A DNA stretch of 61,251 nucleotides from Burkholderiales bacterium. GTDB taxonomy: Bacteria; Pseudomonadota; Gammaproteobacteria; Burkholderiales; SG8-39. The stretch's first letter is position 1, and every line of letters starts with the position of its first letter. The notes under the pieces were generated by a model. That model worked only from the letters and a program-made list of their open reading frames with translations, made no database searches and had not been told where the DNA came from. The stretch covers positions 1 through 61,251 of the forward strand of contig JACZJV010000001.1 in NCBI GenBank assembly GCA_014860355.1, read 5' to 3'. Below, piece after piece: positions 8,063 through 16,202 of this stretch. Position numbers and translations under genes: made by a program.

Positions 8063-8466
8063 AGGTCGTACTCGATACCAACGTCCTGCTCTCGGGGCTG
8101 ATGTCCCCCGAGGGAACACCTGGACGCATCGTCGCGGCGTGGATTAAGGCGCGGTTCGAGGTGGCGCTCTCCCTGGATCAGCTCGCCGAGATCGGCAGGG
8201 TCCTCGAATATCCGAAGATCCGCCGCAAGCTTGGATGGAACGATGAGAGCATCGAGCTGTTCATCAAACAGCTTTACATCCGGGCCGAGGTGGTGGAACT
8301 CGGACCGACAACGGTCGATGTCCCGCGCGACTCGGGCGACGTGCCGATACTCGCGACGCTTGCGGCGGCCAAAGCCGACGTTCTGGTGACGGGCGACGGC
8401 GATCTGCTCGCGCTGCGCGACAAATACTCGATCGAGACGCCCGCCGAGTTCGTGCGCCGCCTGTGA
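8059..8466 (+). CDS. PIN-domain toxin (COG1569-like ribonuclease)
   Basis: This 135-residue protein is a probable RNA-cleaving toxin. It has the PIN-domain acidic residues in order: VVLDTNVLLSGL near the N-terminus, QLAEIGRVL in the middle, then RDSGDVPILATLAAAKADVLVTGDGDLL at the C-terminus. The GTG start overlaps the antitoxin stop. All expected acidic positions are present, so the module appears intact. Confidence 0.85.
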   Translation: MKVVLDTNVLLSGLMSPEGTPGRIVAAWIKARFEVALSLDQLAEIGRVLEYPKIRRKLGWNDESIELFIKQLYIRAEVVELGPTTVDVPRDSGDVPILATLAAAKADVLVTGDGDLLALRDKYSIETPAEFVRRL

Positions 8467-8515
8467 CGCCTAAGCGCCGGTGCCTGCGCTTGGTCGCCCG
8501 TCCGCCCCCGCCCCG

Positions 8516-8710
8516 CTACTCCCGCGCCGGCTCCTTGAATACTTGCGCCCTGTGCCAGGCGAGAAACTCCGGTTCCGGCTGCCACTCCCTGCCCTGCGGC
8601 CCGATCAAGCCGGCACCGTGGTGGGAGAGCAGCTTGGCTTTCGTGTCATCGCCGCCCATCAGGTGGCGGCTGAACACGATCTAGTGGTTCGCCGGCAGAA
8701 CGGTGCCGGC
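8516..8710 (-). pseudogene. 3' remnant of an HNH endonuclease (copy 2)
   Basis: Read leftwards, it matches the last ~60 codons of the intact gene at 11864-12805 (SRHLMGGDDTKAKLLSHHGA, then AWHRAQVFKEPARE and a TAG at 8518). An in-frame TAG at the ATCTAGTGG site (about 8682) and the loss of everything upstream confirm a dead copy. It is more diverged than copy 1. Homology stops near 8710, where helicase debris begins on the other strand. Confidence 0.7.
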
Positions 8711-8717
8711 ACCAGAA

Positions 8718-8816
8718 CAGTCGAACGAGGATGAAGCTCGACTACTTTATGTCGCAATGACGCGTGCGACGTCCCAGCTTTTTGTTACGGGCGCAGCACC
8801 TCGAAGTCGGCGGTGA
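8718..8816 (+). pseudogene. C-terminal remnant of a UvrD/superfamily-1 helicase
   Basis: The 32-codon stretch EDEARLLYVAMTRATSQLFV, ending in TGA at 8814, carries the LLYVAMTRA motif VI that is diagnostic of UvrD/Rep/PcrA-type helicases. No upstream part of such a gene is present. It abuts the HNH remnant on the opposite strand, so the junction at about 8710 is a recombination or deletion scar. Confidence 0.6.
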
Positions 8817-8831
8817 CGGAGCACGCGCCTC

Positions 8832-8874
8832 ACGACGTTGGAGGATGAAATGGTGGGGTGGAGGAGGATCGAAC
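8832..8874 (+). repeat. 43-bp direct repeat with tRNA-Ala 3' end (putative attachment site, distal copy)
   Basis: It matches 15982-16024 with two mismatches at an offset of exactly 7150 bp. The shared block covers the T-loop, acceptor 3' strand and CCA of the tRNA-Ala gene plus about 19 bp beyond it. This is the structure expected when an element integrates at a tRNA 3' end. Confidence 0.7.
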
Positions 8875-8879
8875 ACTGG

Positions 8880-8908
8880 CTGGAGCGCCGTTTGAATAAA
8901 CGCTCCAG
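8880..8908. other. hairpin beside the distal tRNA-end repeat
   Basis: CTGGAGCG and CGCTCCAG form an 8-bp stem around a 13-nt loop that itself contains GTTT/AAAC. There is no T-run. It could be a terminator-like or recombinase-related structure; function unknown. Confidence 0.35.
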
Positions 8909-8986
8909 CGAGTTCGATTATTCCAGTTGCCCCCATAGATGCCCCAGCGCCAATCGCGCCAAGCACACACCGGCGCGCGACGCGGG

Positions 8987-9262
8987 TCAGTAGACTTCGT
9001 CGTGGTCGCCAACATTGATCGGCACGATCTCGGGTTCCGTAACCAGCATCTCGAGGGTGATCCGGTAGCTGAGATTGATTGACACGCTATGCAGTCCCGC
9101 CAACTTCCCCTTCAGCGCGTGTAGCCGCAAAGATGGGTGATGCGGATTTGCCTGGAGCAGCTTGAGCGTCTTGGCGTACTGACCGATCGCGTCCGGGTGG
9201 AGTCGCAGGAAGCGTGCGGCACGCCGATTGTATTGCTCGGTGAAAACGAGCTGCCACGCCAC
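8987..9262 (-). CDS. RelE/ParE-superfamily toxin
   Basis: The 91-residue protein has the compact RelE-fold pattern: MAWQLVFTEQYNRRAARFLR at the N-terminus, a helical region (HPDAIGQYAKTLKLLQANP), then LRLHALKGKLAGLHSVSINL and SYRITLEML. It probably cleaves mRNA on ribosomes or otherwise inhibits growth. The GTG start follows the antitoxin stop directly (TAG GTG). The antitoxin gene precedes it in the same transcription unit. Confidence 0.8.
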   Translation of the reverse strand: MAWQLVFTEQYNRRAARFLRLHPDAIGQYAKTLKLLQANPHHPSLRLHALKGKLAGLHSVSINLSYRITLEMLVTEPEIVPINVGDHDEVY

Positions 9263-9523
9263 CTATGCCGCCAGTTTGGCCAGGCGCTTTATGTGCTGCT
9301 CGACCGATTCCTTGACGAAGCGACCTGCGTCCAAATCCGCCTTCGATTCAGCCAACGCAGCTTCTAATTCACACTCGCGCAGGTGCACATACTGTTCGTG
9401 GCTCATCACGACGTACTTCATTTGACCTCGAACCGTAACGGAGGCTTCCGGTTGATCCGCGAGCGCTTGTTCAATTGCGCTGACGCCCTTGGTTTTCAGA
9501 TCATTGGCGGAGATTGTGTTCAT
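9263..9523 (-). CDS. Phd/YefM-type antitoxin for the RelE toxin
   Basis: The 86-residue protein reads MNTISANDLKTKGVSAIEQA at the N-terminus, with a VRGQMKYVVMSHEQY strand, the Phd/YefM pattern. A long charged helix (LREC-E-LEAALAESKADLDAG) follows and would contact the toxin. The ATG at 9523 was chosen because a good promoter lies about 70 bp upstream. It should repress its own promoter and bind the toxin encoded immediately downstream. Confidence 0.75.
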   Translation of the reverse strand: MNTISANDLKTKGVSAIEQALADQPEASVTVRGQMKYVVMSHEQYVHLRECELEAALAESKADLDAGRFVKESVEQHIKRLAKLAA

Positions 9524-9568
9524 AGTTGTCGCTCTATTGGTCGCTCTATAAATAGCACTATATGCAGC

Positions 9569-9597
9569 ATTATAGACAATGCGATTCAGGTTAGCAA
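9569..9597 (-). promoter_or_regulatory. promoter of the Phd/RelE module
   Basis: On the minus strand, TTGCTA (9597-9592) and TATAAT (9574-9569) are separated by exactly 17 bp. Around the -10 box, CTATAATGCTGCATATAG is an imperfect palindrome that could be the antitoxin operator. Confidence 0.65.
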
Positions 9598-9670
9598 GCA
9601 CGGCTTCTGGCCGAGGGCGATAGCGTGGCAGCGGCGCTACCTCTCTTCCCGCGTCTCCGTTTGAGGCAGC

Positions 9671-10660
9671 TCATACGCCCGGCATACCGTCCGATAATCG
9701 ATCGATCAACACCTTCGCCGCCGCCTCCGACACCACCAGCGTGAGCTTCATGGTCGCGCGCGTGGCGCCGACGAAAATGCGGCGCACGGCGGCGGCGTCG
9801 AGCGTGTCGAAATCGACCTCAGTCAAAATTACGCAGGGTGCGGCGCGGCCCTTGAAGCGCAGCACCGAATCGATGAGCACCTCGCCCTCGGTGTAGACCG
9901 AGTTCCCGAGCAGGTCGTAGCGCCCGGTGGGCGCGCGCAGCGCATAGGGGCCGAGCTTGTCGTAGGGCGAGAGCTTGGAATGTTCGCGCCCGCGGTAGCT
10001 GATCACGGCGATGTGCTGGCGCTTGAAGCCCGCGCCGATGCAGTCGGTGACCGCGCCCACTGTTTTCGCGATCAGATCCGCGGTATCCGTGTAGCTCTCG
10101 ATGTCCACTTTCTACCCGGTGAGCGGGCTGCCGGCTTCTACCGGATGCGCTAGCGGCAGCATGCGGTTCAGCGCGTCGAGGATGACGTGCAGCAGCTGGT
10201 CCTTCCTGGTTGCATCGACGATGCGCTCCGGGGCGATGCCGGCGCTGCCCGGCTGCTTCACCCTGTAGTCCGGGCAATAGAGCAGCGAATCGAGGTAGGC
10301 CGCCTGCCCGCCGCAGGCCTGGCGCAGCCGCGCATGCAGCGCGTCGGCCGAGCGCACCATCTGGAACGCGACGTTCTTTTCCTTATCCAGATATTTCTTG
10401 GCGAGGCCCGCGCGCGTCTCGGAGAGAAAGCCCGACGTCTGCTCGATCAGCAGCACCTTGCCAGTCGGCCCGACGACGGCGAAGTCGATCTCGCCATAGA
10501 TCGCGAAGTTTCCGCGCTCGACTTGCGTCCAGTGCACGCCGTGATAGACGGCGTAGTCGTCGGAGAGCCCGGCGGCAAGCTGGGCGAGCGTCTGCAGCTC
10601 GCGCTCGGCCGCGCCCGTGGCCTTGAGTTCGCGCCAGCCGTCGGGGAATACTTTGGCCAT
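9671..10660 (-). pseudogene. NERD-domain/helicase-like gene with central deletion and stop
   Basis: The N-terminal half (ATG at 10660, MAKVFPDGWRELKATGAAER) carries a nuclease-related NERD region with YGEIDFAVVGPTGKVLLIEQ. It ends at a TAG at 10114-10112. After one codon the same frame resumes (VDIESYTDTADLI) and gives a helicase C-terminus with RRIFVGATRATMKLTLVVSE, a motif VI-like segment, ending at 9671. The ATP-binding helicase core that should lie between (Walker A and B) is absent. The gene therefore probably suffered an internal deletion and a nonsense codon. Intact relatives combine a NERD nuclease and a UvrD-type helicase. Confidence 0.65.
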
Positions 10661-10723
10661 GGGTCGGGAGTGCCTCATCGGAGTTGGAAGCGCACATGAT
10701 ATCCTTCTGTGCAGAGGAGACAT

Positions 10724-10943
10724 CATGGCGAGTATCTTGCCCCTGGAAAAAATGTCGGTGGAAGAAAAGCTTCAAGCCATGGAATCGCTTTGGGACGATT
10801 TGTGCAGCAAAGCGGGAGCCGTGCCATCCCCGGCCTGGCATGAAGACGTCCTGGCCGACAGGGACGCGATGCAATATCGCGGGGATGATCAATTCGAAGA
10901 TTGGGAAGCAGCCGGGAGGAATATCAGAACCAAAGTTTCATGA
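10724..10943 (+). CDS. addiction-module-component antitoxin
   Basis: The 72-residue protein opens MASILPLEKMSVEEKLQAME, with SLWDDL, then SPAWHEDVLADRDAMQYRGD and an acidic C-terminus. This is the layout of small antitoxins paired with ParE/RelE toxins. A purine-rich GAGGAG lies upstream of the ATG at 10724. The stop overlaps the next ATG (ATGA), and the toxin there is truncated, so this is an orphan antitoxin. Confidence 0.75.
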
Positions 10944-11029
10944 AGACCAGGATCCTCGCATCCGCTAGCCGCGATCTGATCGAATGCTACCGGTTCTACG
11001 AGTTGCAAGCCGAAGGCGTCGGCGCCTGA
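10940..11029 (+). pseudogene. truncated ParE/RelE-type toxin
   Basis: An ATG overlapping the antitoxin stop opens MKTRILASASRDLIECYRFY and then ELQAEGVGA, the usual N-terminus of this toxin group. A TGA follows at codon 30, where homologues continue for about 65 residues with the catalytic strands. No clear continuation is seen in another frame, so the 3' part is lost. Confidence 0.65.
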
Positions 11030-11170
11030 GTTTTCGCCCGATAAATGCTTGTAAATTTGGCCACCGCCCCACTTTCTAAAAGCGCCGCAAATCGTTTGCG
11101 TCCCCTCGCCTCGCGCCGCGGGTAGAGGGTTGAATACGGGCTGGTGGTTCGGAGCGTCCGCGACCCCGCG

Positions 11171-11386
11171 CTATGCCGCCACCGGCGTCAGGCTGTATAC
11201 CCGGGCAATCCGGGTCGCCGCCTTCAGGTCTCCGCGCTTCAGGGCGTCGCGAACATCGTCAAGCTTGTACGCGTCCTCGACCGACAGATAGGGAGACCAT
11301 CCGTCGTCAGTGTAGATCGTCTCCACCTCGACTTCCGCCACGTAGGTACCCTCGTGGACCAGCTTGGAAATTCGCCGTCCGTTCAT
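11171..11386 (-). CDS. probable antitoxin of a DUF4258-type pair
   Basis: The 71-residue protein reads MNGRRISKLVHEGTYVAEVE, then TDDGWSPYLSVEDAYKLDDV and a KRGDLKAATRIARVYSLTPV end. It overlaps the upstream DUF4258 gene by 4 bp (ATGA). This partner resembles small hypothetical proteins found next to DUF4258 genes; an antitoxin role is inferred only from that pairing. Confidence 0.6.
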   Translation of the reverse strand: MNGRRISKLVHEGTYVAEVEVETIYTDDGWSPYLSVEDAYKLDDVRDALKRGDLKAATRIARVYSLTPVAA

Positions 11387-11706
11387 TTGCGCCTCCTCAG
11401 AAAACCGGGTTCCCATCGATCCGGGCCCGGCCTGTACGCCGTAATCAACACCGCAGGGGATGATGCCCCTTTCGGAATACCCCATACTACGTGCATCGGT
11501 TCGCCGCTTCGGTCTTTCTGCAGAACCAGCACACAAGGCCCCTTGGCATAGTCAGGGTAGTCCTCGACGACGATCGCTTCAGCGACGCCTCCCAGTACGT
11601 CTCTGGCAAATATCCCGTCTGCCGCCAACTCATCGTATCCGTGGTCCGATATTCGGACCTCTCCACGTCGAATCAGGCCGGCAAGCTGCTGGAACGTTTC
11701 ACTCAC
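11383..11706 (-). CDS. DUF4258-like small protein, probable toxin
   Basis: The protein has about 107 residues from a GTG at 11706 (VSETFQQLAGLIRRGEVRIS) preceded by AGGA; a longer frame to 11778 is less convincing. DHGYDEL, then VLGGVAEAIVVEDYPDYAKGP, CVLVLQKD and HVVWGI follow the DUF4258 pattern, a RelE-like small fold with a conserved early His. The toxin gene here precedes its partner, the reverse of the usual order. Confidence 0.65.
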   Translation of the reverse strand: MSETFQQLAGLIRRGEVRISDHGYDELAADGIFARDVLGGVAEAIVVEDYPDYAKGPCVLVLQKDRSGEPMHVVWGIPKGASSPAVLITAYRPGPDRWEPGFLRRRK

Positions 11707-11863
11707 CCGAAATCCTGTCAGAGTCACGTCGTAATGCCAGGTCCCTCGTGAGGACGAAGCCTCTGCCCCACAGACCATTCAATTCCTGGTTAAGAGCTCC
11801 TGATACGCCGGGACAGTTTACGCCTCACGGGAACCACATGCAAAAGCATGGTTTTCCCCTCCG

Positions 11864-12805
11864 CTACCCCCGCGCCGGCTCCTTGAACACCTCCGCCCGG
11901 TGCCACGCCAGATACTCCGGATCCGGCAGGCAGTCCCCGCCCTGCGGCCCGATCAACCCGGCGCCGTGATGAGCCAGCAGCTTCGCCTTGGTGTCCTCGC
12001 CGCCCATCAGGTGGCGGCTGAACACGATCTGGTGGTTGCCCGACAGCACGGTGAACGCGCCTAGGTCGAAGATCTTGTGATGCAACGAGCACAGAGCAAG
12101 ACCATTTTGCACCACGTCCGGCCCGCGCGCCTGAAACCACTTGATGTGCGCGGCCTCCAGACCGATCGCATGGCCGCCCATGCGCAGGTCGTGCCCGCAG
12201 ACGCAACAGCGGTATTCGTAGGCAAGCAGCACCTTCTCGCGGAACGTGGGATCGCGGCGGCGCTGCTCCTGCTCGGGGGCGGCCGCGCTGTCCGCACCGG
12301 CATTTGTGGGAGCGAGCTCGCTCGCGAATGCATCGAGGTCCAGCCCAACAGCATCGGCCACGTCCCGCCGGATGCTCTCGGGAAAATGGGCATTCAGAAT
12401 GCGGCGGGCAATCTCCGCGGCGAGCGCAGCATCATGCGCGAGGGCGAGGCGCACCGGCTCGGCGAACCCGCCTTCGACGTGACCGCGCCGTAACTCGGTG
12501 ATCGTCGGCGTGGCGCCGGGTGGGCGGGAGGTGGTTTCGGCCGGTCCGGAAAGCTGCCAGACGCCGTCTGTGCGCAGATGCCAGAAGGGATTGTGTCGGG
12601 TCCTTTCGGAGCCGGACGGGCCGAACTCCTCCAGCAGCTTCCCGAGCTTGTTCTCGATGCCGGCGAATTCCACCAGCGGTGATTCGCCGCGCAGCAGGCG
12701 CCCGAGCGCGAGCAGCACCAGCAGTGGTTTATGCACCGCGCGCCGGTCCCCTTGTTGCCAGACGCGAATGCGGTCGAACGCAGCCAGGATTTCGTCGCGG
12801 GTCAT
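11864..12805 (-). CDS. sulfur-binding-domain HNH endonuclease (phosphorothioate-dependent type IV restriction-like)
   Basis: This 313-residue protein probably cleaves modified invading DNA. The N-terminal ~110 residues (MTRDEILAAFDRIRVWQQGD, then HNPFWHLRTDGVWQL) resemble the sulfur-binding domain of ScoMcrA-like enzymes that recognise phosphorothioated DNA. The C-terminal HNH nuclease has CxxC in CCVCGHDL, the catalytic region GLEAAHIKWFQ, and NGLALCSLHHKIFDLGAF. No dnd modification genes are in the window, which suits a type IV enzyme that attacks only foreign modified DNA. Two degraded copies of its 3' end lie at 679 and 8516. It diverges from the nuclease-helicase gene. Confidence 0.8.
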   Translation of the reverse strand: MTRDEILAAFDRIRVWQQGDRRAVHKPLLVLLALGRLLRGESPLVEFAGIENKLGKLLEEFGPSGSERTRHNPFWHLRTDGVWQLSGPAETTSRPPGATPTITELRRGHVEGGFAEPVRLALAHDAALAAEIARRILNAHFPESIRRDVADAVGLDLDAFASELAPTNAGADSAAAPEQEQRRRDPTFREKVLLAYEYRCCVCGHDLRMGGHAIGLEAAHIKWFQARGPDVVQNGLALCSLHHKIFDLGAFTVLSGNHQIVFSRHLMGGEDTKAKLLAHHGAGLIGPQGGDCLPDPEYLAWHRAEVFKEPARG

Positions 12806-12963
12806 GCTGGCATTTTATCGCCTCAGACGTTTCGCGGGAGACGCAAACAGGCAAAGCGCTTCCGGCCCAGTCAGGGTTTCGCCACTATCCGTCGACGTTG
12901 CGACGTCGGCCGGCAGCTGCGGATCAGTCAGATACCCTATTGCCGATGCGGTATATTGGCGCC
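12806..12963. promoter_or_regulatory. divergent promoter region, HNH gene / nuclease-helicase gene
   Basis: This 158-bp spacer holds a TATATT -10-like box at 12952-12957 only 7 bp before the helicase ATG and no purine-rich ribosome-binding site, suggesting a leaderless mRNA. CGACGT/ACGTCG forms a small inverted repeat near 12893-12908. Confidence 0.35.
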
Positions 12964-14952
12964 ATGTCCCTCTCTTCTGTTTCGAACGCTTATTACGACT
13001 CCGACGTAGCGACGTTTATCGCGACTACCTCAGAAGCGATTCTTGGACACATTACGGCGAATAATGCTTTTGCCGTCGAACCCGAGCAGCGTGACGCGTG
13101 GCTCATAGAAATTGACGTGCTTAAGCATGCGCTTGCGATCATGGAGGGAACCATCTTCCTCGAGTTCAACGTCCCTCGAATCGGAAGCCGCATAGATGCG
13201 GTGCTGATCTCAGGTCCCGTAATATTCGCAATTGAGTTCAAAGTCGGCGAAACACGATTCAAGCGCGACGATCTAAATCAGGTGTGGGACTACGCACTGG
13301 ATTTGAAAAACTTCCACAAAGCGAGCCACCGCGCGCCAATCATCCCCATCTTGGTCGCAACGCATGCACTTCAGTCAGAGACAGCATTGCCCGCACCGCA
13401 TGACGACCAAGTCTTTCCGCCCGTACGGTGCAATTCGGAAGGATTGCAGTACCTGATACAGGCAGGGCTTGAACACGCTGTTGGCGAAACGCTCGATGCA
13501 AGACGATGGGGCGGCTCGCCTTATCAGCCGACCCCCACCATCATTCAGGCCGCGCAAACCCTCTACGCGCAACATTCCGTTGATGCGATAGCGCGCCACG
13601 ATGCCGGAGCACGCAATCTCAAGGTCACCTCGCGACGAATTGAAGAACTCGTCGAGGAAGCGCGTCAACAGAAGCACAAGATAATCATCTTTGTCACGAG
13701 CGTTCCGGGCGCCGGCAAGACCCTGGTCGGCCTAAACGTTGCAACCAAAAAGCGCGATCAAACGCAACCCACGCATGCCGTGTTCTTGTCGGGCAACGGG
13801 CCCATAGTCGAGGTTCTTCGAGAAGCGCTTACGCGCGACGAGGTCACTCGTCTTCGCGCGCGATTTGATAAGACGCGAAAAGGACAAGTGAAACAGAAGA
13901 TCAAAGCATTTATTCAGAATGTGCATCACTTCCGCGATGCTGGGTTAAACGATAACGCAGCACCCAGCGACCACGTGGTTATCTTTGATGAAGCGCAGCG
14001 GGCATGGAATCACGAGATGACCGCAAGCTTCATGCTCAGGAAGAAGAAGCGCGTAGGCTTTACTCAGTCAGAGCCGGAATTTCTAATTTCTTACCTCGAC
14101 CGACACGACGACTGGGCCGTAGTAATTTGTCTCGTCGGGGGAGGTCAAGAAATCAATCGAGGCGAAGCTGGGATTTCCGCCTGGCTCGACGCCGTTACAG
14201 CAGGGTTTCCATCGTGGCACGCATACGTTTCCCCCGATCTGACGGATAGCGAATATGCTGCAGGTCATGCGCTCGATCAACTCGCCGGGCGAGCCAAGGT
14301 GGTGCAAGATGACAGCCTCCATCTCGCCGTCTCTTTGCGTTCGTTCCGCGCCGAAAACGTATCCTCTTTTGTGAAAGCAGTTCTGGATTGCGAGACTAGG
14401 CAGGCCCGTGAATGTTTTGCAGCGATTTCCTCGCGCTACCCGATTGCCCTAACGCGCGATCTGGACAAAGCAAAGCAATGGATACGCACACATGCGCGTG
14501 GGTCAGAGCGCTTCGGTTTAGTGGCCTCATCCGGCGCTCAACGACTTAAGCCGCACGCCATCGATATCCGCGTCGAAATCAACCCGATACACTGGTTCCT
14601 TAACGATTCTGACGACACGAGGTCGAGCTTCTACATGGAAGACGCGGCCACGGAGTTCCAAGTGCAAGGTCTTGAACTAGACTGGGTTTGCATGACCTGG
14701 GATGCCGACCTTCGCTTCGGAGAGTCGGATTGGAGCTACCACTCGTTTGTTGGGAGCAAGTGGACCACAGTTCATAAAGCAGATCGCCTACAATACTTGC
14801 GCAACGCATACCGTGTCCTACTGACACGCGCGCGCCAAGGAATGGTCATCTTCGTCCCGACTGGAAATAAATCAGACCCGACGCGTACTCCCGGGTACTA
14901 TGACTCTACATTCAAATACCTTGCGGATATCGGTATTCCAGTGTTGGTTTAA
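12964..14952 (+). CDS. DUF2075-family helicase with N-terminal PD-(D/E)xK-like nuclease domain
   Basis: The 662-residue protein likely acts on DNA in defence. In the N-terminal ~130 residues, GSRIDAVLI (D78) and FAIEFKVG (E91-x-K93) form a PD-(D/E)xK nuclease-like signature. The helicase part has Walker A SVPGAGKT (246-253), Walker B VVIFDEAQRAW (DEAQ at 342-345), and near the C-terminus a QVQGLELDWVCMTW segment followed by NAYRVLLTRARQGM (motif VI). Codon use is visibly more AT-rich than in its neighbours, suggesting transfer. The stop codon directly touches the ATG of the Mrr-like gene (TAAATG), so the two form an operon. Confidence 0.8.
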   Translation: MSLSSVSNAYYDSDVATFIATTSEAILGHITANNAFAVEPEQRDAWLIEIDVLKHALAIMEGTIFLEFNVPRIGSRIDAVLISGPVIFAIEFKVGETRFKRDDLNQVWDYALDLKNFHKASHRAPIIPILVATHALQSETALPAPHDDQVFPPVRCNSEGLQYLIQAGLEHAVGETLDARRWGGSPYQPTPTIIQAAQTLYAQHSVDAIARHDAGARNLKVTSRRIEELVEEARQQKHKIIIFVTSVPGAGKTLVGLNVATKKRDQTQPTHAVFLSGNGPIVEVLREALTRDEVTRLRARFDKTRKGQVKQKIKAFIQNVHHFRDAGLNDNAAPSDHVVIFDEAQRAWNHEMTASFMLRKKKRVGFTQSEPEFLISYLDRHDDWAVVICLVGGGQEINRGEAGISAWLDAVTAGFPSWHAYVSPDLTDSEYAAGHALDQLAGRAKVVQDDSLHLAVSLRSFRAENVSSFVKAVLDCETRQARECFAAISSRYPIALTRDLDKAKQWIRTHARGSERFGLVASSGAQRLKPHAIDIRVEINPIHWFLNDSDDTRSSFYMEDAATEFQVQGLELDWVCMTWDADLRFGESDWSYHSFVGSKWTTVHKADRLQYLRNAYRVLLTRARQGMVIFVPTGNKSDPTRTPGYYDSTFKYLADIGIPVLV

Positions 14953-15942
14953 ATGGCAAAGCGACAAAGAATTCTTGTGGATCTGACGGTAATCGCGGCA
15001 CGGCTGCCGTGGTGGGTTGGCGTCCTGCTCGCCCTCCTATCGTATGTTGGGATGCACTCGCTGGCCGGGATGGCGATCACGCCGCCTAAAGGATTCCAGG
15101 GCCTCGGAAGCAGCATTGTGCAAAACGTCGCGAAAACATTTGGAATGTTTGCGCAATTTGTCTTACCCGTCCTTTTCCTTATTGGCGCAGGGATATCGGC
15201 ATTCCGTAGACCGAAGCGAGGCGCGCCGTCCTCTGGCGCTGCCGGCTCCTTTGATGCGTACCTTCAAGGCAACAACAAGAAAGGAGAGAAGGACCCAGGC
15301 GCTGAGCAGCAATCCGATAAACATGAAGATCGAATTTATCCACTATGGAAATCCGCATCGACCGACGCTAAACCACCAGCAGCGGTCGACGTAACGCGCT
15401 GGAACGCCGGTTTGATTGCCGCGCTCGAATGGAAGCGTTTTGAAGAAATCTGTGCCGGATTATTCGAGCGATTGGGCTTCGCGCCCAAATTGGCGGCTTG
15501 CGGTGCTGACGGTGGCATCGACATTCATTTGTATTGGCCGCCATCGGATCGGCTGGTGGCGATCGTGCAATGCAAGGCATGGGCCAAGAAGGTGGGGGTC
15601 AACGTCATCAGAGAATTGCGCGGAGTGATGGCCTCGGAGCCTGCACCGAAGGGCATTTTCGTCACGAGCAGTACCTTCTCGGACGATGCGATAGCGTTCG
15701 CAAAGGCAAACAAGATCGCCCTAATGGACGGGGCTGAACTGCTCAAGTCTATTCTCAAGCTGCCGGAAGAAAAGCAAACTAGCTTGTTGCACCTTGCCAC
15801 GGCTGGGGACTACACCACACCTACCTGTGCTTCCTGCGGCATCAAGCTGATAGCGCGCAAACCCAAGCTGGGCGGAAAGGCGTTCTGGGGGTGTGTGAAT
15901 TATCCGAGGTGCAAAATGAAGCTTAATGTGGCCGGAGCGTAG
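14953..15942 (+). CDS. membrane-anchored Mrr-type restriction endonuclease with C-terminal zinc ribbon
   Basis: The 329-residue protein has two N-terminal membrane helices (about 19-40 and 64-83), a polar linker, and a restriction-endonuclease domain. The latter shows RFEE (E164-E165), GADGGIDIHLY (D190) and IVQCKAW (Q206-x-K208), the Mrr-type catalytic pattern. The C-terminal four-cysteine topoisomerase-like zinc ribbon runs CASC...GCVNYPRC. It is translated directly after the nuclease-helicase gene. Membrane-tethered Mrr proteins with zinc ribbons occur in defence islands, but this exact pairing is not one I can name. Confidence 0.8.
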   Translation: MAKRQRILVDLTVIAARLPWWVGVLLALLSYVGMHSLAGMAITPPKGFQGLGSSIVQNVAKTFGMFAQFVLPVLFLIGAGISAFRRPKRGAPSSGAAGSFDAYLQGNNKKGEKDPGAEQQSDKHEDRIYPLWKSASTDAKPPAAVDVTRWNAGLIAALEWKRFEEICAGLFERLGFAPKLAACGADGGIDIHLYWPPSDRLVAIVQCKAWAKKVGVNVIRELRGVMASEPAPKGIFVTSSTFSDDAIAFAKANKIALMDGAELLKSILKLPEEKQTSLLHLATAGDYTTPTCASCGIKLIARKPKLGGKAFWGCVNYPRCKMKLNVAGA

Positions 15943-16000
15943 TCGACTAATCGACTTGGATGAGAATGGAGCCTGCGTCGGACGACGCTGGAGGATGAAA

Positions 16001-16076
<76 letters not shown>

Positions 16077-16202
16077 ATGGAGGTGCGAATTTTAGCCCTA
16101 TTCGGGCCCGGCGACAATCCGCGCTTTGGTGCCGGCTTGGTGCCTGCACGCCGGGCGCGATATCATGCCCCTATATTCAATTCACCGTGATTCGGAGCCA
16201 GT

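Noticed and set aside
8742-8966. Small minus-strand protein over the distal tRNA-end repeat
   Set aside because: It is translated from the repeat, the hairpin and helicase debris; the same peptide piece (PPPHHFIL) appears only because of the tRNA-end repeat.
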